From the NCBI RefSeq assembly GCF_019654955.1, contig NZ_BPEV01000020.1, positions 1 to 64,000 of the forward strand: 64,000 bases of DNA. The letters run 5' to 3'. A program made the translations under genes and the position numbers. The notes under the pieces are model-generated. The model was not told where the DNA came from, made no database searches, and worked only from the letters and a program-made list of their open reading frames with translations. The stretch comes from Shewanella sp. KT0246. Its GTDB lineage: Bacteria > Pseudomonadota > Gammaproteobacteria > Enterobacterales > Shewanellaceae. Below are positions 9,204 through 17,524 of the stretch, in pieces. Every line of letters begins with the position of its first letter. Position 1 is the stretch's first letter.

Positions 9204-10636
9204 GCGTGATTAATAAAGTATTAAAAGACCTTGATAAGCAGAAGAGTGCGACGACGCAAGATAGCGGCTCAGCTTCAAAAGCTAATACTGATTCATCTGC
9301 TGAAACTGGGTTTGTTAAGCCTGAAGTGCAGTTTATCAGCCAAGTGCAGTCGGATTCATCAGATGAGCACTCTCGTAAAGGTATTTATATCTCGATAGCT
9401 ATGCTTATCGCGGTTGCTGTTTTTGCTGTGATGTTTTATCGCCAAGGTTTACAGCTTAAGAAGCTACAACCTTTAGCGGAAACTAAGCAAGCTAAAGCCG
9501 TCAACGTTAAACCTATTGACTCTAATGTTGTTCAAACGAGTAATACTGATTTGAGTCTAGATAACAATGCAGAATCTTTGCAGCTTGAAGTTAATGCAGA
9601 CAGTCCTGAAGCTGTGACGTTTAGTGATTCAGCTAGTAATTCAAATAATCGTTTAGAAAGTGAATCTATTAGCGATGTAACGAGTCCTGAGGCGAGCAAC
9701 ATAGCCCTAACTGATAAGCCATTAAGTGAACAAAATGAACTGACTCAGGTATCCGAGATTAAAGGAACGGAGTTAACTGCAGCAGAGCCAAAAGCTCAAT
9801 CACAGCCACGATTCCTTAAAGTTGACTCAAAAATGGCTGCAATCACTGAATCTACTGCATTGAAACCTTCAACGGCAAGTAATGATTCTTCTACGGTGCA
9901 AGTTAGGTTTTCGCAAAATACTCGTACATCAACGATTGTGGATGACGTGAAGTCGGAAGTGAAAACTGAATCGCAAAACAGTGTAATAAAGAGTTCTGAG
10001 TCAGGCGCCATTAAAAGCACAAAAGGTGCTATGGCAGTGAAAGAAGTGGTTTTGACTGATGCAGAACTTGCTCAAAAGAAATTTGAAATTGCTGAGGTTG
10101 CTGAGCAACAACAAAAAATTGATAAAGCAGTGAAATATTACTATGAAGCATTAATGCTCGATCCTGCAATGCACAAAGCGCGAAAGCAATTAGCTTCTTT
10201 ATATTATGCTTTGAACAATTTAGGTCGAGCTGAGCAAATATTAGCCCAAGGAGTGGCTCAATTTCCTGAAGAAGTTGAATTAGCCATTTTAAAAGCCAAA
10301 GTTGAGAATGCATCATTTAGTCCGATTAAAGCCCTGACGACTCTTGATGGAGTTAGTGATAGCAGCGATTGGGCAAGAGATAAATGGATTTTACAAAGTG
10401 ATATTGCGCAAAAGAATGGTCGCTTTGAACTTGCGGAATCAGCCTATCGTTCGCTAATCACCGTAGAGCCTTCGCAAGCGCGTTGGTGGATGGGCTTAGC
10501 TTATGCACTAGATTCACAACAGCAATATCCACAAGCTGCAGATGCGTATCGTAAAGCTTTGTCTTATCGGGGATTATCAACTGGCGCTATGACTTATATA
10601 GAACAACGATTGATTCAACTTGGAGGTAGCCAATGA
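9200..10636 (+). CDS. mshN: MSHA biogenesis protein MshN (TPR protein)
   Basis: A 478-residue inner-membrane protein with a short cytoplasmic start (MSVINKVLKDLDKQ, a motif seen at the N-terminus of such partners of ExeA-type ATPases), one membrane segment at about 61-80, a long Ser/Thr/Glu-rich low-complexity periplasmic stretch (about 85-280), and C-terminal tetratricopeptide repeats (about 290-470). The topology resembles GspB/ExeB fused to TPRs, so it likely works with MshM on secretin assembly. It overlaps mshM and mshE by four bases each. Confidence 0.87.
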   Translation: MSVINKVLKDLDKQKSATTQDSGSASKANTDSSAETGFVKPEVQFISQVQSDSSDEHSRKGIYISIAMLIAVAVFAVMFYRQGLQLKKLQPLAETKQAKAVNVKPIDSNVVQTSNTDLSLDNNAESLQLEVNADSPEAVTFSDSASNSNNRLESESISDVTSPEASNIALTDKPLSEQNELTQVSEIKGTELTAAEPKAQSQPRFLKVDSKMAAITESTALKPSTASNDSSTVQVRFSQNTRTSTIVDDVKSEVKTESQNSVIKSSESGAIKSTKGAMAVKEVVLTDAELAQKKFEIAEVAEQQQKIDKAVKYYYEALMLDPAMHKARKQLASLYYALNNLGRAEQILAQGVAQFPEEVELAILKAKVENASFSPIKALTTLDGVSDSSDWARDKWILQSDIAQKNGRFELAESAYRSLITVEPSQARWWMGLAYALDSQQQYPQAADAYRKALSYRGLSTGAMTYIEQRLIQLGGSQ

Positions 10637-12387
10637 AACCAAAATTGAAAATGCGTTTAGGCGATCTTCTCGTTCAAGAACTCATTATTACTGACGACCA
10701 ATTAACCCAAGCATTATCTGAACAGCGAAACTCAGGTAAAAAACTGGGACGTACATTAATTGATTTACATTGCATTACTGAAGATCAGTTACTTAAGTTT
10801 TTATCCCAGCAGCTTAATTTACCTTACTTAGATATTAGTCGCCTGTCGATCCCATCAGAAGTGGTTAATTTAATCCCTGAGGTTCAGGCTAGGCGTTATC
10901 GCGCCCTTGTCGTAGAGGCTACTGCTGATACTGTTACTTTAGCAATGAGTGACCCTGCTGACTTGCAGGCCATCGATAATTTAGAAGTCTTTATTGCACC
11001 TAAAAAAATCACCATTGCGGTAACACCAGAGCAGCAGTTATTAGATGCGTTCGATAATTTGTATCGCCGTACTGGTGAAATAGCCAAAATTGCTGGGGAG
11101 TTAGAAGAAGAATACGCAGCTGATGATATGTTTGATTTGGCGAGTATTACTGACAGTGATAGCGATAATGAAACAACTGTTGTTAAGTTACTGCAATCTA
11201 TTTTTGAAGATGCAGTGCAAATGCGGGCATCGGATATTCACATTGAACCGGGTGAAAAAGTATTAAGGATACGTCAGCGTATTGATGGCCAGTTGCATGA
11301 AAATACTCTTGATGAAGTGAACATTGCCTCGGCGTTAGTATTACGTTTAAAGCTGATGGCAGGACTGGATATTTCTGAAAAGCGTATGCCTCAAGATGGC
11401 CGTTTCCATATTGAAATTAAAGGTCATAAGATTGATATCCGTATGTCGACCATGCCAATTTATCATGGTGAGTCTGTGGTAATGCGTTTGCTGGATCAGT
11501 CAGCGGGTTTGTTAACGCTGAATGAAACCGGTATGCCAGATCATATTTTACAAAGGATCCGTAAGCAGATCAGGCGACCACATGGAATGCTATTAGTCAC
11601 AGGGCCAACTGGTAGCGGTAAAACCACAACCTTATACGGCATTTTAAGTGAGCTTAATAAACCAGACACTAAAATTATCACCGTTGAAGATCCGGTTGAA
11701 TATCAATTACCTCGTATTAACCAAGTACAAGTTAACCATAAGATTGGCTTGAATTTCTCTAATGTACTGAGAACGACATTACGACAAGATCCCGATATCA
11801 TCATGGTTGGTGAGATGCGTGACCAAGAGACCGTTGAAATCGGTCTTCGAGGCGCACTAACTGGTCACTTTGTATTATCAACTCTACATACCAACGATGC
11901 CATTACCAGTGCGTTGCGTTTACTTGATATGGGCGCAGCAAGTTACCTTGTCGCGAGTGCACTGCGGGTTATTATTGCTCAGCGACTCGTGCGCCGGGTA
12001 TGCCCAAATTGCATGACGAATCATCAACCTACTTCATCGGAACTCGCTTGGATTAATTCTATCGCTAAAAAAGATTTTGCCGCTGCAACTTATAAAATAG
12101 GTACAGGTTGTCAAAGTTGTAATGGTTCGGGGTATCGTGGTCGTATTGGTATTTTTGAAATCTTAGAGCTGGACGATGCCATGGTTGATGCTATGCGAAC
12201 CGGCAACCCGCAAGATTTTGCTCATGCTGCTCAGCAAAGCCCCACATTTGTTCCCTTAGCTGATTCAGCCTTTGAGTATTTATATAACGGTATGACTACG
12301 ATTGAGGAAGTGGCTAAATTAGTTGAAGATGTGAGTGAGCTGCCTAGTGCTGAAGTTATGTCTACTGATATAGCGACAGGGGGGTAA
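10633..12387 (+). CDS. mshE: MSHA pilus extension ATPase MshE (GspE/PilB family, c-di-GMP-binding type)
   Basis: The hexameric cytoplasmic motor that polymerises pilin. The 584-residue protein has an N-terminal MshEN domain, a linker, and the GspE ATPase with Walker A GPTGSGKT at 324-331, an Asp box around VEDPVEY (351-357), a His box near STLHTND, and a C-terminal tetracysteine zinc motif (CPNC and CQSC). MshEN domains bind c-di-GMP through two 24-residue motifs that begin RLG or KLG. Both are visible at residues 8-31 (RLGDLLV start, Gln31 end) and 37-60 (KLGRTLI start, Gln60 end). In each, the usual mid-motif Gly is replaced (Leu17, His46). It overlaps mshN by four bases and is followed two bases later by mshG. 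Confidence 0.96.
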   Translation: MKPKLKMRLGDLLVQELIITDDQLTQALSEQRNSGKKLGRTLIDLHCITEDQLLKFLSQQLNLPYLDISRLSIPSEVVNLIPEVQARRYRALVVEATADTVTLAMSDPADLQAIDNLEVFIAPKKITIAVTPEQQLLDAFDNLYRRTGEIAKIAGELEEEYAADDMFDLASITDSDSDNETTVVKLLQSIFEDAVQMRASDIHIEPGEKVLRIRQRIDGQLHENTLDEVNIASALVLRLKLMAGLDISEKRMPQDGRFHIEIKGHKIDIRMSTMPIYHGESVVMRLLDQSAGLLTLNETGMPDHILQRIRKQIRRPHGMLLVTGPTGSGKTTTLYGILSELNKPDTKIITVEDPVEYQLPRINQVQVNHKIGLNFSNVLRTTLRQDPDIIMVGEMRDQETVEIGLRGALTGHFVLSTLHTNDAITSALRLLDMGAASYLVASALRVIIAQRLVRRVCPNCMTNHQPTSSELAWINSIAKKDFAAATYKIGTGCQSCNGSGYRGRIGIFEILELDDAMVDAMRTGNPQDFAHAAQQSPTFVPLADSAFEYLYNGMTTIEEVAKLVEDVSELPSAEVMSTDIATGG

Positions 12388-12389
12388 TT

Positions 12390-13604
12390 ATGCCGACTTA
12401 CCAGTATCGAGGTCGAAATAATCAAGGCGCTGCGGTTGAAGCGTTTATTGAATCTGCCAATGAAAGCAGTGCTGCTGATGCATTGATGTCTCGCGGTATT
12501 ATTCCTCTCGAACTGCGTGAAGTGAAGCAATCGCAACCTTTTAATTTGGGCAGTATTTTCGCAAGCAAAGTATCGCTAGAAGAGTTACAAATTTTCACTC
12601 GGCAAATGTATTCGTTAACACGCTCAGGCATTCCGATTTTAAGAGCCATTGCTGGGCTGGCTGAAACGACGCATTCTCAACGAATGAAAGATGCTTTGAA
12701 TGATATTTCGGAGCAATTAACTTCAGGTCGACCGCTTTCTTCAGCTATGAATCAACATCAAGATGTATTTGATTCTTTGTTTATTTCAATGATTCATGTG
12801 GGAGAAAACACCGGTAAATTAGAAGATGCTTTTATTCAGTTGTCTGGCTATATAGAACGTGAGCAAGAAACTCGTCGCCGTATTAAGTCTGCGATGCGCT
12901 ATCCCATTTTCGTTCTAATTGCGATTACTATTGCGATGGTGATATTGAATATCATGGTCATCCCCAAATTCGCTGATATGTTTTCCCGCTTTGGCGCTGA
13001 CTTGCCATGGGCAACAAAAATATTGATGGCGACTTCTAGCTTATTTGTGAATTATTGGCATGTGATGTTGGTATCGCTGGTTGCTGCAATTGTTGGCGTA
13101 CGTTATTGGCATCACACCGAAAAAGGTGAGCGGCAATGGGATAAGTGGAAGCTACATATACCAGCTGTAGGTTCTATTATCGAACGTTCAACATTGTCAC
13201 GCTATTGCCGCAGCTTTTCTATGATGCTTGGCGCTGGAGTCCCCATGACTCAAGCATTAAGTTTGGTTGCTGACGCTGTTGATAATAGTTACATGCATGA
13301 TCGTATTGTCGCAATGAGGCGGGGAATTGAATCGGGAGAGTCGATGCTTAGGGTATCGAATCAAAGTGCTTTGTTCACGCCATTAGTGTTGCAAATGGTC
13401 GCAGTTGGTGAAGAAACAGGCCAAATCGATCAATTACTCAATGACGCAGCAGACTTTTATGAAGGTGAAGTTGATTACGATTTAAAAAACTTAACCGCTA
13501 AGTTAGAGCCTATTTTAATTGGCTTTGTCGCTTGTATTGTTCTCATCTTAGCATTGGGTATTTATTTACCTATGTGGGACATGCTCAATGTTGTTAAAGG
13601 CTAA
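12390..13604 (+). CDS. mshG: MSHA inner-membrane platform protein MshG (PilC/GspF family)
   Basis: The polytopic platform on which MshE acts, 404 residues. Two T2SSF repeats are visible, about 65-190 and 270-390, each ending in hydrophobic segments, with membrane helices near 170-190, 205-230 and 375-400. The N-terminal sequence YQYRGRNNQGAAVEA and the ending YLPMWDMLNVV are characteristic of the PilC/GspF family. AGGGGGG at 12378-12384 is a strong ribosome site five bases before the ATG. It closes the tight machinery block; mshF follows after 78 bases. Confidence 0.94.
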   Translation: MPTYQYRGRNNQGAAVEAFIESANESSAADALMSRGIIPLELREVKQSQPFNLGSIFASKVSLEELQIFTRQMYSLTRSGIPILRAIAGLAETTHSQRMKDALNDISEQLTSGRPLSSAMNQHQDVFDSLFISMIHVGENTGKLEDAFIQLSGYIEREQETRRRIKSAMRYPIFVLIAITIAMVILNIMVIPKFADMFSRFGADLPWATKILMATSSLFVNYWHVMLVSLVAAIVGVRYWHHTEKGERQWDKWKLHIPAVGSIIERSTLSRYCRSFSMMLGAGVPMTQALSLVADAVDNSYMHDRIVAMRRGIESGESMLRVSNQSALFTPLVLQMVAVGEETGQIDQLLNDAADFYEGEVDYDLKNLTAKLEPILIGFVACIVLILALGIYLPMWDMLNVVKG

Positions 13605-13629
13605 GGGACTCCGATTGAAGAGGTTAATC

Positions 13630-13683
13630 ATGTTCTTGCCCAAGCAGCATATAGCAATGACTAGTGATGAGTTGATTGCATAA
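13630..13683 (+). CDS. Possible 17-codon leader ORF coupled to mshF
   Basis: A short ORF starts with ATG at 13630 behind GAAGAGG, and its stop codon overlaps the mshF start as TAATG (13681-13685). mshF itself has no clear ribosome site, so termination-reinitiation could set its translation. No similarity to a known peptide is recognised, and the ORF may be fortuitous. Confidence 0.35.
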   Translation: MFLPKQHIAMTSDELIA

Positions 13684-14207
13684 TGCGAAAGCAACAGAAA
13701 TCAGAAAGCGATCTACTCAAGACCTATGCACGTATAATTACTTTGATACTCGTATCAGTGGTCATGGCGATAATTGGGACTAAGCACTTTTCAAGTGTTG
13801 ATAATATCGGCACCAAAAGTTTAGAACTAGAGCACAGTAGATTGTTGTATGTGTTAGCTATGGTAAAAAGTCAGTGGCTTAGTCAAGGTAGGCCTGATTC
13901 GCTCAAGTTAAGCTGGGCAGATACAGGGCGCGGGGCAGCAAGTAAACAACTTGAAGCTGATAATATCAACGCCAGTAAAAGTATCGTCCAAATGTCAGAT
14001 GAAGGTTGGCCGTTGTTAAAAAGGGACTCGGTCGAAGGTTGTAAAGAGTTATGGCATCAGCTGATGGCAAGTGATTTGCATGACATAAAAGCTGAGGTGA
14101 TATATCAAAATGAGACAAAAATTTGTCGTTTTGCAACTGAGCAAAGTGGCAGCATTAGTTATCAAACATCAACAGGTAGAGTGATATTTTTTGATAACAA
14201 TAGCTAA
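13683..14207 (+). CDS. mshF: MSHA biogenesis protein MshF
   Basis: A 174-residue protein with one membrane segment at about 15-32 and a small periplasmic domain with a few Cys residues. It lies between the platform gene mshG and the pilin gene mshB, the expected place of MshF. It has no prepilin cleavage motif, so it is not a pilin by this reading. Its biochemical role is not known to me; it is called from position and topology. The start codon overlaps the stop of a 17-codon upstream ORF. Confidence 0.75.
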   Translation: MRKQQKSESDLLKTYARIITLILVSVVMAIIGTKHFSSVDNIGTKSLELEHSRLLYVLAMVKSQWLSQGRPDSLKLSWADTGRGAASKQLEADNINASKSIVQMSDEGWPLLKRDSVEGCKELWHQLMASDLHDIKAEVIYQNETKICRFATEQSGSISYQTSTGRVIFFDNNS

Positions 14208-14283
14208 TATTTAATCAATACAAATGTTTAAATGTTTAAATGGTGCTAAAATTTATTTACACGATAGCTTTGGTTGAGTAACA

Positions 14284-14337
14284 ATGGCCTTACAGCTGCA
14301 ATTAAAGTCGGACAAGTGTAAGTCGCAATATAGGTAA
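14284..14337 (+). CDS. Possible 17-codon ORF directly upstream of mshB
   Basis: ATG at 14284 to TAA at 14335-14337, ending six bases before the mshB start. The upstream ribosome site is weak (TGAG). It is listed because mshB also has a weak site (AGG ten bases before its ATG) and because mshF has a similar 17-codon ORF. It may be chance. Confidence 0.2.
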   Translation: MALQLQLKSDKCKSQYR

Positions 14338-14343
14338 TTTATT

Positions 14344-14949
14344 ATGAAATTAAAACAACAGGGCTTTTCGTTAATCGAATTAGTGATTGTTATCGTTATT
14401 CTTGGCTTATTAGCTGCGACAGCAATACCACGCTTTTTGAATGTCACTGAAGATGCACAAAATGCCAGTGTTGATGGGGTTGCTGGTGGGCTTGCTACTG
14501 CTGTAGGGTTTGTTCGAGCACAATGGGAAGTCGATGGTCGTCGTAACACTTCAGTTATTCTAGATGGTACTCAAGTGTCATTAGATACGCGTTTTGGCTT
14601 TCCTACTGGTAGTTCAAACAGTGATGCAACATCTATGACAAATCAATCGTGTCAGCAGGTTTTTGATAATGTACTGCAAAGCGCGCCAAGAAATGTATTG
14701 TTTAATGAAGATGCGAGAGATCAAAGATACACCGTCAGAATGTTAGAAGGCGTTGGTGGCGATACAACTGCCATTGACGGTACACAAGTGACAGGTATTG
14801 ATTTGTGTGTTTATCATCAAGTGGCATCGTTAACATTAAATCAGAGCACAGGTGTTCCATCTCCATCTCCAGATTTATCAACAGCTGGTGCCAAGGGGGT
14901 GACTTACAACCCTGGCACAGGACAAGTGCTTAGTTTTAGTAACGACTAA
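14344..14949 (+). CDS. mshB: MSHA minor pilin MshB
   Basis: A type IV prepilin of 201 residues. The leader MKLKQQG is followed by the cleavage site G|FSLIEL with the invariant Glu at mature position 5 and a long hydrophobic helix. The C-terminal part contains Cys residues that could form a pilin D-loop. It lies immediately before the mshA-type genes, as expected for MshB, and is probably processed by a prepilin peptidase encoded outside the window. It shares the N-terminal helix style of the two MshA proteins but is distinct beyond it. Confidence 0.88.
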   Translation: MKLKQQGFSLIELVIVIVILGLLAATAIPRFLNVTEDAQNASVDGVAGGLATAVGFVRAQWEVDGRRNTSVILDGTQVSLDTRFGFPTGSSNSDATSMTNQSCQQVFDNVLQSAPRNVLFNEDARDQRYTVRMLEGVGGDTTAIDGTQVTGIDLCVYHQVASLTLNQSTGVPSPSPDLSTAGAKGVTYNPGTGQVLSFSND

Positions 14950-15090
14950 ACACGAGTAGAAGTAAAAACTGCAATATAGCAGTAGTAAGCGTTAAAGAAT
15001 AACCACAAAATATGGAATATTGAGTGGGCATTTCACAAATGAACAGATGTACAACATTCACATATTTGATTTAAATAAAGGGTCTACATT

Positions 15091-15597
15091 ATGCGTATCA
15101 AACAAAAGCAACAAGGTTTCACATTAATCGAGTTAGTTGTGGTCATCATTATTTTAGGTATTTTAGCGGTAACTGCAGCACCTAAATTTATTAACCTTCA
15201 AGGTGATGCATATGCATCAACACTTGATGGATTAAAGGCGTCACTTCAAGGTGCTAATACGCTTGTTTATTCTAAATCTGCTATTGCAGGGGAAGAAAAA
15301 GCAGATGATTCTACTGTGCAAATTGGAGCTACTGCTGCTGATACTGTAAAAATTGCTTACGGATATTTGCAAAATGATGCGACTTCTCTGGGAGATGCAT
15401 TAGAGCTAGATACGACTAATGATTGGACTATCGTTGCGGGTGCCTCTTTAACTGATGCAACAGTATTGTATCAAACAAGTTCCCCTTATGATGATGGAAC
15501 AGGATCAAATGCAGCAGCTGACTGCCACCTAGAGTATACTCCAGCAGATGCTATTGGAGAATTACCAACTTACGAAGTAAAAACAACTGATTGTTAA
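15091..15597 (+). CDS. mshA: MSHA major pilin MshA, copy 1
   Basis: A 168-residue prepilin with leader MRIKQKQQG, cleavage before FTLIELVV, Glu5, and the helix ending KFINLQGDA. The C-terminus has a DCHLEY...TTDC cysteine pair, consistent with a disulfide-bonded loop. AAAGGG lies ahead of the ATG. The gene has a 141-base leader of its own and a strong terminator at 15613-15638, as expected for a highly expressed major pilin. A second, similar gene follows at 15789. Which copy is the main subunit cannot be told from sequence. Confidence 0.9.
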   Translation: MRIKQKQQGFTLIELVVVIIILGILAVTAAPKFINLQGDAYASTLDGLKASLQGANTLVYSKSAIAGEEKADDSTVQIGATAADTVKIAYGYLQNDATSLGDALELDTTNDWTIVAGASLTDATVLYQTSSPYDDGTGSNAAADCHLEYTPADAIGELPTYEVKTTDC

Positions 15598-15612
15598 TGC
15601 TATTCTCTAATT

Positions 15613-15638
15613 AAACCCGCTTTTTTGCGGGTTTTTTT
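15613..15638 (+). terminator. Terminator after mshA copy 1
   Basis: An 8-bp stem AAACCCGC / GCGGGTTT (15613-15620 with 15627-15634), a loop of six T and a T run to 15638. It lies 15 bases past the stop. Confidence 0.92.
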
Positions 15639-15729
15639 ATGCCTAAATATCAGTTATTAAAGCCTTTTGTGCCCTTGATAACACTCTGTGATTAACTGTT
15701 AGTGATAAAATTGTAAATATAAAGGGATA

Positions 15730-15756
15730 AACTCATGAGCAGCTTGCTCATGAGTT
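15730..15756 (+). promoter_or_regulatory. Perfect 12-bp hairpin in the leader of mshA copy 2
   Basis: AACTCATGAGCA at 15730-15741 pairs with TGCTCATGAGTT at 15745-15756 around a three-base loop. It starts 59 and ends 33 bases before the mshA copy 2 ATG. No T run follows, so it does not look like a terminator. A 5' mRNA-stabilising structure or a regulator site is possible. Confidence 0.6.
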
Positions 15757-15788
15757 GAAGTTATTCAATATAGAACAAGGTTTTCAAC

Positions 15789-16286
15789 ATGCAAAAACAA
15801 CAAGGTTTTACTTTAATCGAATTAGTGGTTGTTATTATTATTCTAGGTATTTTAGCGGTAACCGCTGCGCCTAAGTTTATTAACCTTCAAGGCGATGCTC
15901 GTGTATCGACATTACAAGGTGTAAAAGCTGCAATTCAAAGTGCCAATAGTTTAGTTTACTCAAAGTCGGCTCTTGCTGGTGTTGAAAAAGGTGATGCAGA
16001 CGGTAAAGCAACTGTAGACATTGGAACAGGTACAGTTCTGAATGTAGTTTATGGTTATACCGCAGGCAGTGCTGCAGATGTTATTAATGCTGTTGATATG
16101 TCTACAGATGATTGGAGTATTACTGGAACTGGCGGTGTTGTGACTATTCAACAAGTAGGTGCGCCTGCAGGGTGTAATATTATTTATACTGAATCACAGT
16201 CAGAGGGAGCATTGCCAATATTCACTAGTGATGCTGAAGATGGTGATGGCAACTCTTTAACAATGCCAACAGCTTCTGAGTGCTAA
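15789..16286 (+). CDS. mshA: MSHA major pilin MshA, copy 2
   Basis: A 165-residue prepilin with leader MQKQQG and cleavage before FTLIELVV. From QKQQG through NLQGDA it is identical to copy 1 over 36 residues, and similarity continues to the SKSA(I/L)AG(E/V)EK segment; the rest has diverged. A C-terminal GCNIIY...ASEC cysteine pair is kept. The DNA of the shared part differs at many synonymous positions, so the duplication is not very recent. AAGG eight bases before the ATG is a good ribosome site, and a strong terminator follows. It may be an alternative or co-assembled major pilin. Confidence 0.87.
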   Translation: MQKQQGFTLIELVVVIIILGILAVTAAPKFINLQGDARVSTLQGVKAAIQSANSLVYSKSALAGVEKGDADGKATVDIGTGTVLNVVYGYTAGSAADVINAVDMSTDDWSITGTGGVVTIQQVGAPAGCNIIYTESQSEGALPIFTSDAEDGDGNSLTMPTASEC

Positions 16287-16304
16287 TTTATCTTAGTCTG
16301 TTTT

Positions 16305-16329
16305 AAAGGCCTGCTTGCAGGCCTTTTTT
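16305..16329 (+). terminator. Terminator after mshA copy 2
   Basis: Stem AAAGGCCTG / CAGGCCTTT (16305-16313 with 16318-16326), a four-base loop CTTG, then a T run. It lies 18 bases past the stop. Confidence 0.92.
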
Positions 16330-16479
16330 ATTGCTTAGGGTTTAGAAAGATAGCTACAAAAATGTAACCTTAATTGATATATGCCTGATTGTATTTTTAA
16401 TAAAGGATATCAAGACGTTTGTGTTATATTTTGCCATACTGTGTATAGGAAAATGTAACAAAAGGCGCTCATCATTCAG

Positions 16480-16977
16480 ATGTTTCAAACTCGGCTTATA
16501 CGGCATTGTTCAGGTTTTTCGTTAATTGAACTGGTAACTACGATTCTAATCGTAGGAATTATTGCTGTGTTTGTACTGCCTAAGCTGTTGCCTGAATCGA
16601 GTTATAGCGCTTACACCCTCAGAAATGAATTCATCAGTGAGCTTCGACAAGTTCAAATAAAAGCCTTAAATAATAGCGACCGCTGTTATCGGATTAGTGT
16701 TGTTTCTGATGGTTATCAGCTGACGACATATCGTCATAATGTTAGTAGTGCATTTACAGGTTGTATTGATAGTCAGCTAATTCGAACAGATCTAAAACAA
16801 ACATTTAATGGCGGCGCTTATATTGAACTTGCAAGTAATTCCAGTACCAGCTTTAGCATGGACTTTGATAACTTAGGTCGTACTACTTTGAATTGTAGTG
16901 GTAATTGTTTTGTTGTAATAGCAGGGGAAACACTTAATATCGCTATGGAGTCTGAGGGGTATGTCCATGCTTTGTAG
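16480..16977 (+). CDS. mshC: MSHA minor pilin MshC
   Basis: A 165-residue prepilin with leader MFQTRLIRHCSG, cleavage before FSLIELVT, Glu5 and a hydrophobic helix (IVGIIAVFVLPKLL). A DRCYRISV segment and a C-terminal NCSGNCFVV cysteine pair resemble GspH/FimT-type minor pilins, which prime pilus assembly. It starts the second pilin block (mshC-D-O-P-Q) after a 193-base gap and a terminator, so it probably has its own promoter. It overlaps mshD slightly. Confidence 0.86.
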   Translation: MFQTRLIRHCSGFSLIELVTTILIVGIIAVFVLPKLLPESSYSAYTLRNEFISELRQVQIKALNNSDRCYRISVVSDGYQLTTYRHNVSSAFTGCIDSQLIRTDLKQTFNGGAYIELASNSSTSFSMDFDNLGRTTLNCSGNCFVVIAGETLNIAMESEGYVHAL

Positions 16978-17524
16978 TTCTCAACTACCACAGTTTAAAC
17001 TCAATAAATCAGCAATTAAAGCATCACAATTCGGTTTTACGTTAATCGAACTCGTTATCGGTATGCTGGTGTTAAGTATTGCGATTGTCATGCTCACCTC
17101 TATGTTACTTCCTCAAGCGGATCGTGCTGTAGAAACGTTATCTCGAGTTCGTTCTGCTGAGTTGGCTCACTCTGTAATGAATGAAATTTGGGGTAAACGC
17201 TTTGATGAAAACACTAATTCTAATGGTGGCATTCCAGCTTGTAATTCAACAGCGCCTAGTAACCCCGGAATAAATTGCTCAACGGTCTTAGGTCCAAATG
17301 GTGAAGGGCGAAACGACTTTAATGATGTTGATGATTATCATGGTCTTAATATCAACAGTAACATGCTTGATTCAACTCAAACCTATGTCGATGTGTATTT
17401 AGGTTATCAAATGCAGGTCGCCGTTGAATACCGAAACGGCCAAGCCGAAAAGTTAATCACTGTGGATGTTACTACACCTTCGGGTGAAGTTATCACTTAC
17501 CAAGCGGTGAGGAGTAACTATTGA
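16967..17524 (+). CDS. mshD: MSHA minor pilin MshD
   Basis: A prepilin of 185 residues with an unusually long leader (about 23 residues) before the [10 protein letters not shown] site; the helix and Glu5 are intact. I place the start at ATG 16967, because GAGGGG at 16954-16959 is seven bases upstream of it but only one base from the alternative ATG at 16961. It overlaps the end of mshC by 11 bases and the TTG start of mshO by four bases, showing tight coupling. It is expected to be a minor pilin at or near the pilus tip. Confidence 0.85.
   Translation: MLCSSQLPQFKLNKSAIKASQFGFTLIELVIGMLVLSIAIVMLTSMLLPQADRAVETLSRVRSAELAHSVMNEIWGKRFDENTNSNGGIPACNSTAPSNPGINCSTVLGPNGEGRNDFNDVDDYHGLNINSNMLDSTQTYVDVYLGYQMQVAVEYRNGQAEKLITVDVTTPSGEVITYQAVRSNY

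Noticed and set aside
14253..14549. Minus-strand ORF of 98 codons across the mshB start
   Set aside because: It overlaps the conserved pilin helix codons on the other strand and shows no family features.
14968..14983. Terminator after mshB
   Set aside because: The ACTGC / GCAGT inverted repeat is only 5 bp and lacks a T run.
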